This document shows, in pieces, positions 26,924 through 30,934 of a stretch of DNA of 64,000 bases. A program made the translations under genes and the position numbers. Position 1 is the stretch's first letter, and every line of letters starts with the position of its first letter. The stretch spans positions 4,083,729 to 4,147,728 of the forward strand of contig OX459110.1 in NCBI GenBank assembly GCA_949775045.1, given 5' to 3'. This DNA is from Metridium senile (lineage: Eukaryota > Cnidaria > Anthozoa > Actiniaria > Metridiidae). Under the pieces are notes generated by a model, which was not told the DNA's origin, ran no database searches, and saw only the letters and a list, made by a program, of their open reading frames with translations.

Positions 26924-28585
26924 CCGACTGGCTGACTGACTGACAGATTGACGGACTGAATAGGAAGAATGAATTAATTGAATAAATACAACAGTGATTG
27001 GACATATGGATGAGTCCAATAAATACAGGAAAGAAACCAATTACATCTGTGCTTCGGTTTAGCGTTCATGTGTTATGCGTTGGGTGGCTGCGATCGCAAT
27101 GGTTCTTGGGAAGGACAACATCACGCCGTATCTAAAAGACATTCTCCAGCCAATCCACAGAGAACTTGAAATCAAAACTACTTACAAAGGTATGTTATAT
27201 CAATCAATCACAGGAAAATAAACACCCCCGATTTATAATTAGAGAAGAGATCACTCATACATGTCCACTGTTGTAAATAGTCCCCCTTCACAGTTCCCTG
27301 CGCCATCTTGAAAGGTAGCCGAGCCTTTGCCACGAAGCGAGACAGCAACACCTTACGGGACAATAGTTCTCTTAACATTTCCCTCTGCCATCTTGAAAGG
27401 TAGCCGAGCCTTTGCATCGAAGCGAGACGAACGTTAAGCTTGCAATGATATATAGAGACCTTTTAACACCTTACAGGACAATTATTCATGTATCTCTATC
27501 ATTGCAAGCTCAACATTCGCCTCGCTGCGATTCAAAGGCCCGGCTACCATACAAGATGGCGCAGGGAACTGTGAAACAGACTATTCTGTTCTTTATATTT
27601 ATTATTCTTATAAGTTAAGTAAGTTAAAAGTTAAATATCAAAATACATTAATAGTGGTCAAAGTTTTGCGCGTCTCGCCTTTAAAGTGCGGTATTCGATG
27701 TGATCTTTAACTTTTTAATGCTGACTAATTTCCAGACCCTGAGCTACAAAAAGTGACCCAGGAAGTACTAGATCTAGTGAAAGGAATTGTGGGCCGTGAA
27801 GCTGTGTCACGTGTTTATGCGAGCCTTCAAAGCGACGTCACTGATCTCAAAGAACAAAGGATGAAGAAAAGAGTTTTAGAGGTTTGTTGAAAATTGCACA
27901 ATACTGAGATTCGACTCACATAATTCTTGACCTTGTGGCAAGGGAGAGAACAACACATCAAACAAACTCAACTCACATATGATCCCAAGAAAAATCCTTG
28001 TGGTAAGGGAGACAACAACACATCAAGCAAACTCAACTCACATATATGATTCTAAGAAAAACCTTGTGGCAAGGGAGACAACAATACATCAAACAAACTC
28101 AACTCACACATGATCCTCACAAAATCCCTTGTGGCAATGGAGACAACAACACATCAAACAAATTCAACTCACACATGATCCTGAGAAAATCCTTGTGGCA
28201 ATGGAGACAACAACACATCAAACAAATTCAACTCACACATGATCCCAAGAAAAATCCTTGTGGCAAGGGAGAGAACAACACATCCAAAAAACAAAAACAA
28301 AATAGCCAAACTCAATTCAAATATTATCCTGTAAAAAAAAACTTGTGGCAAAGGAGGGAACAACACATCAAACAAACTCAACTCACTGGACTCCCCCAGC
28401 TGCTATAATGATTAACTTAGCTCGTATTTTTGTTTTTGTTTCAGGCTGTTGCTGATCCAGCCCAAAGTGCACGGAAGAAAATGAAACGAAACCTGTCTAA
28501 AAAAGAAGCCAGGAAACGTAAAATTGACAAATTTAAGCCAGAGAGAAAACTGAAGAAAACACGCTTTGTAGAACAAGATGACTGA
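1385..28585 (+). CDS. UTP20: UTP20, small-subunit processome component (C-terminal part, 21 exons)
   Basis: UTP20 is a very large HEAT-repeat protein of the nucleolar SSU processome/U3 snoRNP, needed for 18S rRNA maturation (family knowledge). Exons: 1385-1483, 15397-15564, 16292-16461, 17447-17597, 18148-18264, 18750-18920, 19544-19603, 20392-20463, 20810-20920, 21773-21852, 21926-21995, 22297-22416, 22816-22878, 23590-23721, 24303-24459, 25221-25378, 25775-25846, 26587-26736, 27063-27189, 27736-27881, 28445-28585. All have AG/GT borders and matching phases, giving 844 codons without a stop, roughly the last 30 percent of the protein. Diagnostic stretches are [34 protein letters not shown] and [18 protein letters not shown]. 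The end is a Lys/Arg-rich basic tail ([20 protein letters not shown]), as in other UTP20 proteins. The start codon lies upstream of the window. The first visible intron is 13.9 kb and contains a GPCR gene. Confidence 0.95.
1526..2140. repeat. 62-bp tandem array, about 10 copies
   Basis: The unit contains CGCGCTCTGATTGGTCGAGA, AGCGTTCTCCATAACGC and ATTATAAAATATTTGATATA, with exact 62-base spacing between successive CCATAACGC words. Each unit carries an inverted CCAAT box (ATTGG) and a TATAAA-like word. A lone reverse-complement relative lies at about 17360-17420, next to UTP20 exon 4. Confidence 0.9.
2286..2455. mobile_element. pogo/Tigger-like MITE, copy 1
   Basis: The element begins CAGTAGAACCCCGTTAATCC and ends GGCGGGGTTCCACTG, with TA on both sides, about 170 bases. 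CAGTGGAACCCCG-type ends with TA target sites are typical of Tc1-mariner/pogo-derived MITEs. A second copy in opposite orientation lies at 2755-2917. Confidence 0.75.
2755..2917. mobile_element. pogo/Tigger-like MITE, copy 2 (inverted)
   Basis: Begins CAGTGGAACCCCGCCTTACG and ends ATTAACGGGGTTCCACTG. It is the reverse complement of the copy at 2286-2455, with a few differences. The two copies lie 300 bases apart in inverted orientation and could form a large hairpin in the UTP20 pre-mRNA. Confidence 0.75.
3050..3640. repeat. 76-bp tandem array, about 8 copies
   Basis: The unit holds TTACTGACGTTTAGGACGTT, AATCCTTTGTCGGAGTAAAA and ATGGTAACTTATACACCGTA. Read on the minus strand it contains ACTCCGACGAAGGATTAACG...AAACGTCAGTAA. 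This resembles the dispersed motif CTCCGACGAAGGGCTAATGC...GAAATGTCAG at 63793 and its relative at 40990. Confidence 0.85.
3650..3760 (-). mobile_element. SINE fragment
   Basis: Minus-strand match to the body of the SINE at 24647: CACTCCCCGT...CGTGAGGCTC and ACAACACACAACTCTGCTCTCATGTTGA correspond in order. No tRNA-like head remains here. Confidence 0.6.
3761..4180. other. UTP20 intron stretch without gene
   Basis: Contains a (TTG)n run near 3825-3850 and a repeated phrase around TTATTCAAATA(T/G)ATCAAAGGC at about 3780 and 3960. I see no exon or RNA gene. Confidence 0.5.
4180..4580. repeat. 66-bp degenerate tandem array
   Basis: Units carry GACAACCTTTTTAAAATAGG followed by TGTATGCCTATAATTTCTTTCC and CTTGGAATGACCT. 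The same unit forms a better-preserved array at 44130-44600, inside an intron of the EF-hand gene. Confidence 0.75.
4580..5395. other. UTP20 intron stretch without gene
   Basis: AT-rich unique-looking sequence. Short open frames on both strands lack splice context, a hydrophobicity pattern or family resemblance. Confidence 0.5.
5396..5530. mobile_element. Palindromic MITE with GGGGCCGTTTACATG ends
   Basis: Left end TTAGGGGCCGTTTACATGAG and right end CATGTAAACGGCCCCTTA form a long terminal inverted repeat. Inner GGGTTACCCTA and AGGGCGAACTC also pair. Flanking sequence is itself duplicated: TTAGACAGTTT(T/G)AT(A/G)TGTAATAT occurs before and after the element. Confidence 0.8.
5531..7110. other. 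UTP20 intron stretch without gene
   Basis: AT-rich. It includes a GAGAA-rich purine tract at 6066-6190, whose complement gives spurious Ser/Phe-rich open frames. I see no gene. Confidence 0.5.
7115..7165 (+). mobile_element. SINE body fragment
   Basis: TTTGCCACGAGGGTTTTTCTC followed by GGTTATCC and AAAAATCAACTTGTGAG matches the central domain of the SINE at 24647 with a short deletion. Confidence 0.6.
7180..7310 (+). repeat. Dispersed CTAGTTTACTCGCTAGTTTC repeat
   Basis: Two partial units with TATACTAGT(T/C)TACTCGCTAG and ACCTATCGTATATATCAAAC. The same family makes tandem arrays at 11530-11830 and 41030-41580, with single copies near 31470 and 63790. Confidence 0.7.
7620..7740 (+). mobile_element. 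SINE body fragment
   Basis: TTTGATGTGTTGTTCTCTCT, GCCACGAGGGTTTTTCTCCG and AAAAATGAACATGTGAG match the SINE at 24647. The tRNA-like head is absent. An inverted fragment of the tail lies at about 7855-7920. Confidence 0.7.
7915..8325. repeat. 77-bp tandem array, 5-6 copies
   Basis: The unit contains GAACATATTTCACATGGAAA, GTGCGCTATATAAATTCCAT and ATATACATTGTAAAGCGCAT. The GCGCTATATAAAT word is shared with the tails of SINE/LINE-like sequences at 29160, 35120 and 58760, suggesting the array grew from a retroelement tail. Confidence 0.85.
8330..9468. other. Region upstream of the nested GPCR
   Basis: AT-rich sequence that must hold the GPCR promoter and 5' UTR. Repeats of AAAGAACAGTGAA/AAGAATAGTGAAAC occur near 8940-9080. 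I see no clear TATA box in good context and no separate gene. Confidence 0.45.
9469..10713 (+). CDS. Class A (rhodopsin-like) G-protein-coupled receptor, nested in UTP20 intron
   Basis: Intact intronless frame of 414 residues. I chose the first ATG; the frame extends upstream only to a TTG. The N-terminal 70 residues carry eight N-glycosylation sequons (N4, N7, N16, N19, N24, N27, N41, N44) and an R-P-K-R site at 52-55. TM1 (about 72-98) has GN at 88-89. TM2 has NMALSDLL with D117. C149 opens TM3, which ends in DRF (173-175), a DRY variant. TM4 has W in GIWFF, TM6 has CWFLYFCLP, and TM7 ends NPMVYLLY. The C-terminal tail has Cys-Cys after helix 8 (FCCPRR), a likely palmitoylation site. This layout fits peptide-type receptors, but the ligand cannot be read from sequence. 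An AATAAA lies at 11015. The gene sits on the same strand inside the 13.9-kb UTP20 intron. Confidence 0.93.
   Translation: MVLNSTNTSYSLPIGNFSNVTSQNFTNNTINPTVFDVLINNITNLTTTKPGRPKRSSFLCLIEDEEDDGTKAVKTLAYIIVFLASAFGNSLIMAVIALNRRMHTPVNFFILNMALSDLLVTVFFMPRMFSRIFYGLAWQVTGTAGLILCKISPSMQEFCSSLSVLLFMAISVDRFLAVVFPLKKIITKKVAIIMLIGIWFFTLAIRIPTFYGFKLRTLRGKYYCVSVLEDPVADEIYKQSAFAVFYAVPLCIVVVLYSAVIIALKKRKRPGATSQTQANVQLKRTHRILKMLVTVVISFSVCWFLYFCLPVLSKYMDYQDVTCNLLFPMFFFSHLYCAFNPMVYLLYIESYRRAARDMLYFCCPRRNAVGPAYDERSTSEMRNVRRGRSSTVELDKTYGIESTESPMQELPKDC
10714..11530. repeat. GPCR 3' flank with degenerate short repeats
   Basis: Repeated phrases include AAAGAACTCCTTTGATT (10725-10930), AATTGGAAAG(C/G)ATGCTGGC (11065 and 11195) and AACACGAAGGCAA(A/G)CAAACTTGATTC (11280-11400). 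AATAAA occurs at 11015-11020. No further gene is seen. Confidence 0.6.
11530..11830 (-). repeat. Tandem array of the CTAGTTTACTCGCTAG family
   Basis: Three units in reverse orientation (GGAAACTAGCGAATAAACTA, GTATAGGCTGCGTTGGTGTT, TGATATAAA...GATAGGTAATAG), spaced about 108 bases. Same family as 41030-41580. Confidence 0.85.
12108..12314. mobile_element. MITE family C, copy 1
   Basis: Palindromic element with ends AAAGGCACGGGCAAACGG and CCGTTTTCCCGGGTCTTAA. Both arms contain CGATTTTGTTGAATGGCAAT(G). Second copy at 13088-13285. Confidence 0.8.
12315..13017. other. UTP20 intron stretch without gene
   Basis: AT-rich with no exon or repeat that I can define. Confidence 0.45.
13018..13086. repeat. 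Short inverted repeat
   Basis: GAATCTAATGCAAATGAGC and the near-complement TCATTTGCATTAGATTTGAC face each other across about 25 AT-rich bases. This could be a very small MITE or a foldback remnant. Confidence 0.5.
13088..13285. mobile_element. MITE family C, copy 2
   Basis: Ends TAAAGGCCCGGCAAACAGC and CCGTTTGCCCGGGCCTTAA. The arms share CGATTTTGTTGAATGGCAAT with the copy at 12108; the centre has diverged. Confidence 0.8.
13305..13455. mobile_element. MITE family D, copy 1
   Basis: Terminal inverted repeat ACCTTTTCACTGTTCTCG / GAACCGTGAAAAGATC, then AACCTCAGCCTCGATA / TCAAGGCTGAGGTTGTTC. The second copy at 34701-35070 has another MITE inside it. Confidence 0.75.
13620..14265. repeat. Degenerate array with TTTCGAATACTGATCC core
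   Basis: Repeating phrases are GAGTG(T/A)TACTGA(T/C)GTTTCG, CTGATCCTTTGTTCCATCTA, TTTTTGGGAACCCTTAC and ATCATTATTAATATTGCA(C/T)CC. Two alternating forms are interleaved. The ACTGACGTTTCGA word links it to the 3050-3640 array. Confidence 0.75.
14266..15396. other. End of the 13.9-kb UTP20 intron
   Basis: T-rich simple tracts (TTTC runs at 14695-14725, TTG runs near 14865). A short degenerate run of CACGAGTACCT/TCGAGTACTT words lies at 15010-15080. No gene seen. Confidence 0.5.
15397..15564 (+). CDS. UTP20: UTP20 exon
   Basis: Acceptor TTTTACAG, donor GTGAGC, 56 codons in phase 0, starting [16 protein letters not shown] and containing [13 protein letters not shown], a well-conserved UTP20 stretch. 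Confidence 0.93.
15641..15785. mobile_element. MITE family B, copy 1
   Basis: Inverted repeat between AAGTACAAATACTAAAAGTG and CACTTTTAGTGTTTGTACTCT, with ACTATTTAGTGGTAAATAGT inside. It shares the CTATTGTTTAAT core with copies at 31617, 33743, 50046 and 62043. Confidence 0.75.
15900..16180. repeat. (ATTC/ATCC)n microsatellite
   Basis: TTCATTCATCCATCC-type words in the UTP20 intron, running almost to the next exon. The Ser/Ile/His-rich open frames over it are artefacts. Confidence 0.9.
16292..16461 (+). CDS. UTP20: UTP20 exon
   Basis: Acceptor TTTCATCAG, donor GTAAGA, 170 bases leaving two bases for the next exon. Encodes [20 protein letters not shown] and onward to [11 protein letters not shown]. 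Confidence 0.93.
16480..16512. repeat. Short perfect-stem hairpin
   Basis: CTCGGGCTTCCGTGTACGG is followed by AAAAGCCCGAG. The ACTCGGGCTT/AAGCCCGAGT arms pair, with an internal CCGTGTACGG palindrome. It lies 20 bases into the intron. The word GAAGCCCGAGTGATCG recurs at 16625, so this may be one end of a larger element (16480-16640). Confidence 0.5.
17126..17315. mobile_element. MITE family E, copy 1
   Basis: The right end GTGCCTTTTGTCAAATAGTACAGC... pairs with the left CAAAAGGCATATTTGAACAGG; the left terminus is worn. GCCTCAATTCAGAGTAAATCC matches the copy at 32450-32636. Confidence 0.7.
17447..17597 (+). CDS. UTP20: UTP20 exon
   Basis: Acceptor TTTTCAACAG, donor GTAAGT, 151 bases. The split Gly codon joins the previous exon. 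A Pro-rich low-conservation linker leads into [16 protein letters not shown]. The sequence just before the acceptor is a relic of the 62-bp repeat family. Confidence 0.92.
17931..18026 (+). pseudogene. Partial duplicate of UTP20 exon 18148 and its upstream intron
   Basis: TGTTTATGCGCGTCCAGTTC (17933) recurs as TGTTTATGCACGTCCAGTTC (18041). GATGTTGAACGTAAGTTTAA (17985) recurs at the real exon start as GATGTTGAACACAAGTTTAA. In the duplicate the acceptor CAG has become AAG, and the ACA to GTA change creates a GTAAGT. It looks like a dead exon start. Confidence 0.75.
18148..18264 (+). CDS. UTP20: UTP20 exon
   Basis: Acceptor TTTGTCCAG, donor GTAGGG, 39 codons ending [19 protein letters not shown], one of the most recognisable UTP20 stretches. 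Confidence 0.94.
18265..18725. repeat. (GATGAT/GGTGAT)n microsatellite
   Basis: An imperfect GAT/GGT trinucleotide tract fills most of the intron between the exons at 18148 and 18750. Confidence 0.95.
18750..18920 (+). CDS. UTP20: UTP20 exon
   Basis: Acceptor TTTTCTTTTCAG, donor GTGAGT, 57 codons beginning [20 protein letters not shown], a HEAT-like helix pair. Confidence 0.94.
18921..19460. repeat. GA-rich degenerate tract (GACGAGA/GAGACG words)
   Basis: Purine-rich intron of GACGAGATGAGA, GAGACAGGACAAGAC and CAAACAGGATGTGACGAGACGTG words, with two long related blocks (about 19075-19215 and 19205-19345) about 130 bases apart. Complementary-strand Ser/Leu/His open frames are artefacts. Confidence 0.8.
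19544..19603 (+). CDS. UTP20: UTP20 exon
   Basis: Acceptor TTTGTTACCAG, donor GTATTA, 20 codons: [20 protein letters not shown]. Confidence 0.92.
19852..20134. mobile_element. Palindromic MITE with ACAGCGCGACGCACC ends
   Basis: Terminal inverted repeat ACAGCGCGACGCACCTTACC, then GTGGCCACC, matched by GGTGGCCACGGTAAGGTGCG, then TCGCGCTGT. About 283 bases, non-coding. Confidence 0.85.
20392..20463 (+). CDS. UTP20: UTP20 exon
   Basis: Acceptor CCATTATTTCAG, donor GTATTT, 24 codons beginning [20 protein letters not shown]. Confidence 0.94.
20464..20795. repeat. (TTTG)n microsatellite
   Basis: GTTTGTTTATTTG-type words fill the intron. The Phe/Val/Cys/Leu-rich open frames over it are artefacts. 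Confidence 0.92.
20810..20920 (+). CDS. UTP20: UTP20 exon
   Basis: Acceptor ATACATTTGTCAG, donor GTATTC, 37 codons beginning [19 protein letters not shown]. Confidence 0.94.
21370..21682 (-). mobile_element. tRNA-derived SINE, near full length
   Basis: On the minus strand it starts near 21682 with a tRNA-like head: A-box TGGCCTAGCGG, B-box GGTTCGAGTCC at 21630-21620. A conserved body follows (CACGATGGTTTTTCTCCGGG, TTATCCAGTTTTCCTCCCTC), then a TTTAT-rich tail at 21360-21400. The tRNA head lacks a proper acceptor fold, so it is a pol III-promoter SINE and not a tRNA gene. Confidence 0.85.
21773..21852 (+). CDS. UTP20: UTP20 exon
   Basis: Acceptor TTCTTTTTCAG, donor GTAAGG, 80 bases: [20 protein letters not shown] and onward. 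A split Ser codon leads to the next exon. Confidence 0.95.
21926..21995 (+). CDS. UTP20: UTP20 exon
   Basis: Acceptor TTCTCTTTTAG, donor GTAGTC, 70 bases: [20 protein letters not shown]. The [10 protein letters not shown] stretch is a UTP20 hallmark. The intron before it is only 73 bases. Confidence 0.95.
22012..22265. repeat. (CTTC)n then (CTTA)n microsatellite
   Basis: A CCTT run (22018-22068) changes into ACTT/ACTC words. It makes up nearly the whole intron. Confidence 0.95.
22297..22416 (+). CDS. UTP20: UTP20 exon
   Basis: Acceptor TTGTTTTCCAG, donor GTATGA, 40 codons: [20 protein letters not shown], then [19 protein letters not shown]. Confidence 0.95.
22434..22610. mobile_element. MITE family A, copy 2 (right end truncated)
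   Basis: TTCATAGCTCCCTGCGCCAT begins the left arm. The right arm GTCTCGCTTCGATGCAAAGG...GCTACCTTTAAAGAT stops before the GGCGCAGGGAACTG terminus. It lies 18 bases after a UTP20 donor. Confidence 0.8.
22690..22745. repeat. Short inverted repeat around GCCTGCG
   Basis: AGCCTGCGATGCCGGCGGTTTG and CAGACCGCCGGCAACGCAGGCT pair as a stem of about 20 bases around a GC-rich loop, a striking GC island inside AT-rich intron. Probably a tiny MITE. Confidence 0.6.
22816..22878 (+). CDS. UTP20: UTP20 exon
   Basis: Acceptor TTTTTTCAG, donor GTGAAG, 21 codons: [20 protein letters not shown]. Confidence 0.92.
22915..23465. repeat. (CATCAT)n microsatellite
   Basis: Imperfect ATC/ATT trinucleotides fill the intron between the exons at 22816 and 23590. 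Confidence 0.95.
23590..23721 (+). CDS. UTP20: UTP20 exon
   Basis: Acceptor ACTAATTCAG, donor GTAAGT, 44 codons including [19 protein letters not shown], another strongly UTP20-like stretch. Confidence 0.95.
23815..24255. repeat. (GTTT)n microsatellite
   Basis: GTTTGTTTGTTCGTTTG words fill the intron, plus a T run near 24196. Confidence 0.92.
24303..24459 (+). CDS. UTP20: UTP20 exon
   Basis: Acceptor TTCATATTTAG, donor GTATGT, 157 bases: [20 protein letters not shown], then [16 protein letters not shown], ending MDNMW plus one base. Confidence 0.93.
24500..25172. repeat. GAT-rich microsatellite tracts interrupted by a SINE
   Basis: GATGAT runs at 24530-24595 and 25025-25172, with GGAT/GAAG words at 24905-24965. 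The SINE at 24647-24895 sits between them. Confidence 0.85.
24647..24895 (+). mobile_element. tRNA-derived SINE, near full length
   Basis: Head with A-box-like TGGCCTAGCAGT and B-box GGTTCGATTCC (24689-24699). Body: GTTTGATGTGTTGTTCTCTC, GCCACGAGGGTTTTTCTC, GGTTATCCGGTTTTCCTCCC, AACATGTGAGCAGAGTTG. Then GTAAGTGTGAGTGAACCTCA and a GGGGAATGATTGTTGTAAAA tail. It is the reference copy for the fragments at 3650, 7115 and 7620 and for the SINE-derived array at 27930. Confidence 0.85.
25221..25378 (+). CDS. UTP20: UTP20 exon
   Basis: Acceptor TTTATTTATTAG, donor GTAAGC, 158 bases. The correct frame gives [20 protein letters not shown] and then [18 protein letters not shown]. The HPHxWVRL motif fixes the frame. 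Confidence 0.95.
25424..25658. mobile_element. hAT-like MITE with internal duplication
   Basis: Left end CACTGCAAAAACGGCTGAGT, right end ACTCAGCCGTTTTTGTAGTG. The right arm from CATCCTGAATGCATGATT to CAGCCGTTTTTGT is present twice in tandem. CACTRCAAAAA ends resemble hAT-type MITEs. Confidence 0.8.
25775..25846 (+). CDS. UTP20: UTP20 exon
   Basis: Acceptor TGCTATCTCAG, donor GTATGT, 24 codons: [20 protein letters not shown]. Confidence 0.93.
25850..26530. repeat. GAT tract with a 30-bp minisatellite, 14 units
   Basis: After a GATGAT and GGT run, the unit TGATGGTGATGATGATGATA plus ATGTTAATAA repeats from 25981 to 26400. The 12 units from 26011 to 26370 are identical; the first and last are variants. 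It begins almost at the exon donor. The Asp/Asn-rich 263-residue frame across it is an artefact continuing from the exon. Confidence 0.95.
26587..26736 (+). CDS. UTP20: UTP20 exon
   Basis: Acceptor GTGTTTTTCAG, donor GTCAGT, 50 codons: [20 protein letters not shown], then a shortened acidic/linker region ending TPKKTQK. Confidence 0.94.
26775..26950. repeat. (ACTT)n microsatellite
   Basis: TTACTTACTTAC and TGACTGACTGAC words in the intron. Confidence 0.92.
27063..27189 (+). CDS. UTP20: UTP20 exon
   Basis: Acceptor CTTCGGTTTAG, donor GTATGT, 127 bases: [20 protein letters not shown], then [17 protein letters not shown]. Confidence 0.94.
27277..27582. mobile_element. MITE family A, copy 3 (left arm duplicated)
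   Basis: Two left-arm copies (CACAGTTCCCTGCGCCATCT at 27288 and a relative, TTTCCCTCTGCCATCTTG, at 27378) precede one right arm ending ATGGCGCAGGGAACTGTG. Each left arm includes AAAGGTAGCCGAGCCTTTGC. Confidence 0.85.
27736..27881 (+). CDS. UTP20: UTP20 exon
   Basis: Acceptor CTAATTTCCAG, donor GTTTGT, 146 bases: [19 protein letters not shown], then [18 protein letters not shown]. Confidence 0.94.
27925..28395. repeat. SINE-derived 64-bp tandem array, 7 copies
   Basis: The unit CCTTGTGGCAAGGGAGACAA, CAACACATCAAACAAACTC, AACTCACATATGATCC is the reverse complement of the SINE body (compare CGTGGCATAGGAGAGAAGAA...CAACTCACATATAATCC at 21557). Starts fall near 27931, 27996, 28061, 28127, 28190, 28255 and 28340. 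Confidence 0.85.
28445..28585 (+). CDS. UTP20: UTP20 terminal exon with stop
   Basis: Acceptor TTTTTGTTTCAG. It encodes 46 residues of highly basic tail ([20 protein letters not shown], then [16 protein letters not shown]) and ends TGA. The Lys/Arg clusters would serve nuclear/nucleolar targeting and RNA contact. AATAAA lies at 28934. Confidence 0.95.
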   Translation, partial: AVADPAQSARKKMKRNLSKKEARKRKIDKFKPERKLKKTRFVEQDD

Positions 28586-28933
28586 ATATTTTAAGGAACT
28601 GAATTAATTAATTTCTTACAGTAAACTTCAAAAAGAGTCTGAAAAGAGACCATTCTTATGGCAATAACATTGGACGAAATGAACTGAATTTTGATTCCCA
28701 GGGATTTCCCTTCGCTTGTGGAAAAAGTGAAGGGAGCAGCCCTAGGAACGAATTCGCGTTAAAATAGGGCCTTTTTCGTATATTTTATACACTGAATAAC
28801 ACAAGAAAAACTCACGAAATGTCAGCGATAGATTCTTCGAGAAAGTCGAGTACTAAACGAGTTTGATATGCAAAATAGTGAACTTACTGTTGATGTTCCA
28901 AAGAAAATGATATTGTTGACTTGTAGAAGTGGG

Positions 28934-28939
28934 AATAAA
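28934..28939 (+). terminator. Probable UTP20 polyadenylation signal
   Basis: AATAAA about 350 bases after the stop codon, followed by a TG/T-rich stretch (GTTTTTATTGTTTTATTGC). It is the first clear hexamer downstream. Confidence 0.55.
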
Positions 28940-28996
28940 TGTTTTTATTGTTTTATTGCTGTTTTATCATTATCAAATGAATATCCCTTCGTTTTC

Positions 28997-29180
<184 letters not shown>

Positions 29181-29399
29181 CAATCCTGATCTATGCGCAT
29201 TCCATAATCATTCCCTTTGTTGTTTTTTTCCGTTTCATTTTCCCATTTATTTTCCCATTCAATTCCGGGTTTTTTTCTCTTGCCTTTTCTCTATGATGAT
29301 TGATTTCAGACTTTCCGCACCTACCATCTCCCTATACGTCTGCTATTGAACTTTTTGACTTTTTACCGCAATGTTCAGTGGAAGAAAAAATTAGAATTT

Positions 29400-29910
29400 T
29401 TTTTTATTTATTTTTTAATATATATATAGTTTCTTTTGTCATCATAAAAATCTAATATAAAACAAATGAATGAATAAAGGATTAAATGAATAGAGGGATT
29501 AGTAAATGAATGGATAGATGGATGAATAATTGAGTAATTGGATATGCATGAAAGTATGGATGAATGAGTCAACGAAGGCGTAAATGAATGGAAGGATGAA
29601 TGAATGATTAGATGGATGAATGAAAAAGCAAATGTTTCTATGAATGGGTAGATGAATAGATGGATGAATGACTAAATAAATGAAGGAGAAAATTAAGGAA
29701 GGAATCCATAAACCATTCTGCTGAAATCGTTGGGCTACCTGTGGATATGGACTTTGCGTTGGGCTTCCTTTGTCGCACTACCGTATAGCATGATGGGAAA
29801 ACCAAAATGGTGGATGAATGAATAGAATGACTCGCAGGTCCTCATAAATTATTTCTCGACCTATTTCTATGATTTAAATCACCTAAAGCTAAGCCTTTTG
29901 AGCTCAAACC
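29400..29910. other. OGFOD3 upstream flank
   Basis: GAATGGATGAATGA tetranucleotide drift (29460-29700), then unique sequence containing the promoter and 5' UTR. GCATGATGGGAAAACCAAAATGG (29790-29812) contains an ATGATGGGAA word in a plausible promoter position. No TATA box is evident. Confidence 0.5.
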
Positions 29911-30912
29911 ATGACTTTAACTCACAGAAAGCCAGGAAGTAGCGAAAAAACAGAAAACAGCTCACAAAATGGCGTCAAAACGGACGAGAAGAAACCCAAA
30001 GTCGATAAAAAGTCCACAACAAAGCGATCAAAAGCGAAGGATATTGAAGGCGTACGGATACTACCTAGGGTCATAGCTGCAGTAGTGTTGATCGCAGCAT
30101 TTGTCTACGTTAGAGATACTTTCCTTGAAGGATATCTCGAAGAAACAGGCGAACTCAGCTTTGCTTCGGTCAACGATACATTTCCCAGGCGATTTCTCCA
30201 AGTGAAATGTTCTGACGATTATGGCGGTTCGCAGTTCAAAGACTGCTCCCCTAAAAAATGCGGTCGGGCTGTGATGGACAACGTAGTGACCTTAGATGAA
30301 GCTTCAAAGCTAGTCAAACTAGCCAAGAAAGGAATGAAATACGGGAAATCGTCAGGTGGGCCTACAATACTCGATTTGCACACCGGAGCTTTAACATACG
30401 AAGAAAAGTTTATCAACATATACAAAGTCGCCGAGAAGCTAGGAAAAGACGAGTTGTTTACGAAAGAGGACTTTGATGTTTATCGCACAGTAAAGAATAA
30501 AGTTCATGAGGCAATATCCAAGGAGTTTAAAGTCGAGAAAAGGATGTTGTATTTGACTAAACCAACTTTCTTCTCTCGAATAAAAGCAAAAGCAGCGAAA
30601 ACTGTCCACGACGAGTATTGGCATAAACATGTTGATAAGAAAACCTATGGGTCTTTCTACTACACCTCCCTTGTGTATTTGACTGACTTTGGCAAGAATT
30701 TCACTGGAGGAAGATTTATTTTTGTTGATAAAAGTAGCAACCACACAGTAGAACCAAGAACTGGGAGGCTGTCTTTCTTCACTTCAGGATCAGAAAATCT
30801 TCATTTTGTTGAAAAGGTCACAAAAGGCACTAGATTCGCTATTACAATATCATTCACTTGCGAAAAGAAATTTGCCATTCCTGATCCTGACCCATATCAC
30901 AGTGTGTCCTAG
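29911..30912 (+). CDS. OGFOD3: OGFOD3, 2-oxoglutarate and iron-dependent oxygenase, membrane-anchored
   Basis: Intact intronless frame of 333 residues, starting at the first ATG. A basic, Lys/Ser-rich cytosolic N-terminus (1-50) precedes one membrane anchor (about 53-67, VIAAVVLIAAFVYV). Next come a lumenal Cys-containing segment (C100, C112, C117, with CSPKKCGR) and a prolyl-4-hydroxylase-like double-stranded beta-helix. Iron ligands are H240 and D242 (HVD) and H298 (SENLHFVEK); R308 in KGTRFAIT should bind 2-oxoglutarate. TKPTFFSRI, HDEYWHKHVD, YGSFYYTSLVYL and GRLSFFTSGSENLH match the OGFOD3 family, and length and topology fit. Three sequons (N88, N263, N277) agree with a lumenal catalytic domain. 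The substrate of the family is not established to my knowledge. Absence of introns suggests retroposition or intron loss. Confidence 0.95.
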   Translation: MTLTHRKPGSSEKTENSSQNGVKTDEKKPKVDKKSTTKRSKAKDIEGVRILPRVIAAVVLIAAFVYVRDTFLEGYLEETGELSFASVNDTFPRRFLQVKCSDDYGGSQFKDCSPKKCGRAVMDNVVTLDEASKLVKLAKKGMKYGKSSGGPTILDLHTGALTYEEKFINIYKVAEKLGKDELFTKEDFDVYRTVKNKVHEAISKEFKVEKRMLYLTKPTFFSRIKAKAAKTVHDEYWHKHVDKKTYGSFYYTSLVYLTDFGKNFTGGRFIFVDKSSNHTVEPRTGRLSFFTSGSENLHFVEKVTKGTRFAITISFTCEKKFAIPDPDPYHSVS

Positions 30913-30934
30913 CGCTCTACAGCTTGTTCAAAAG

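Noticed and set aside
28046..28408. 120-residue Gln/Lys-rich frame and its antisense
   Set aside because: Translation of the SINE-derived tandem array in a UTP20 intron.
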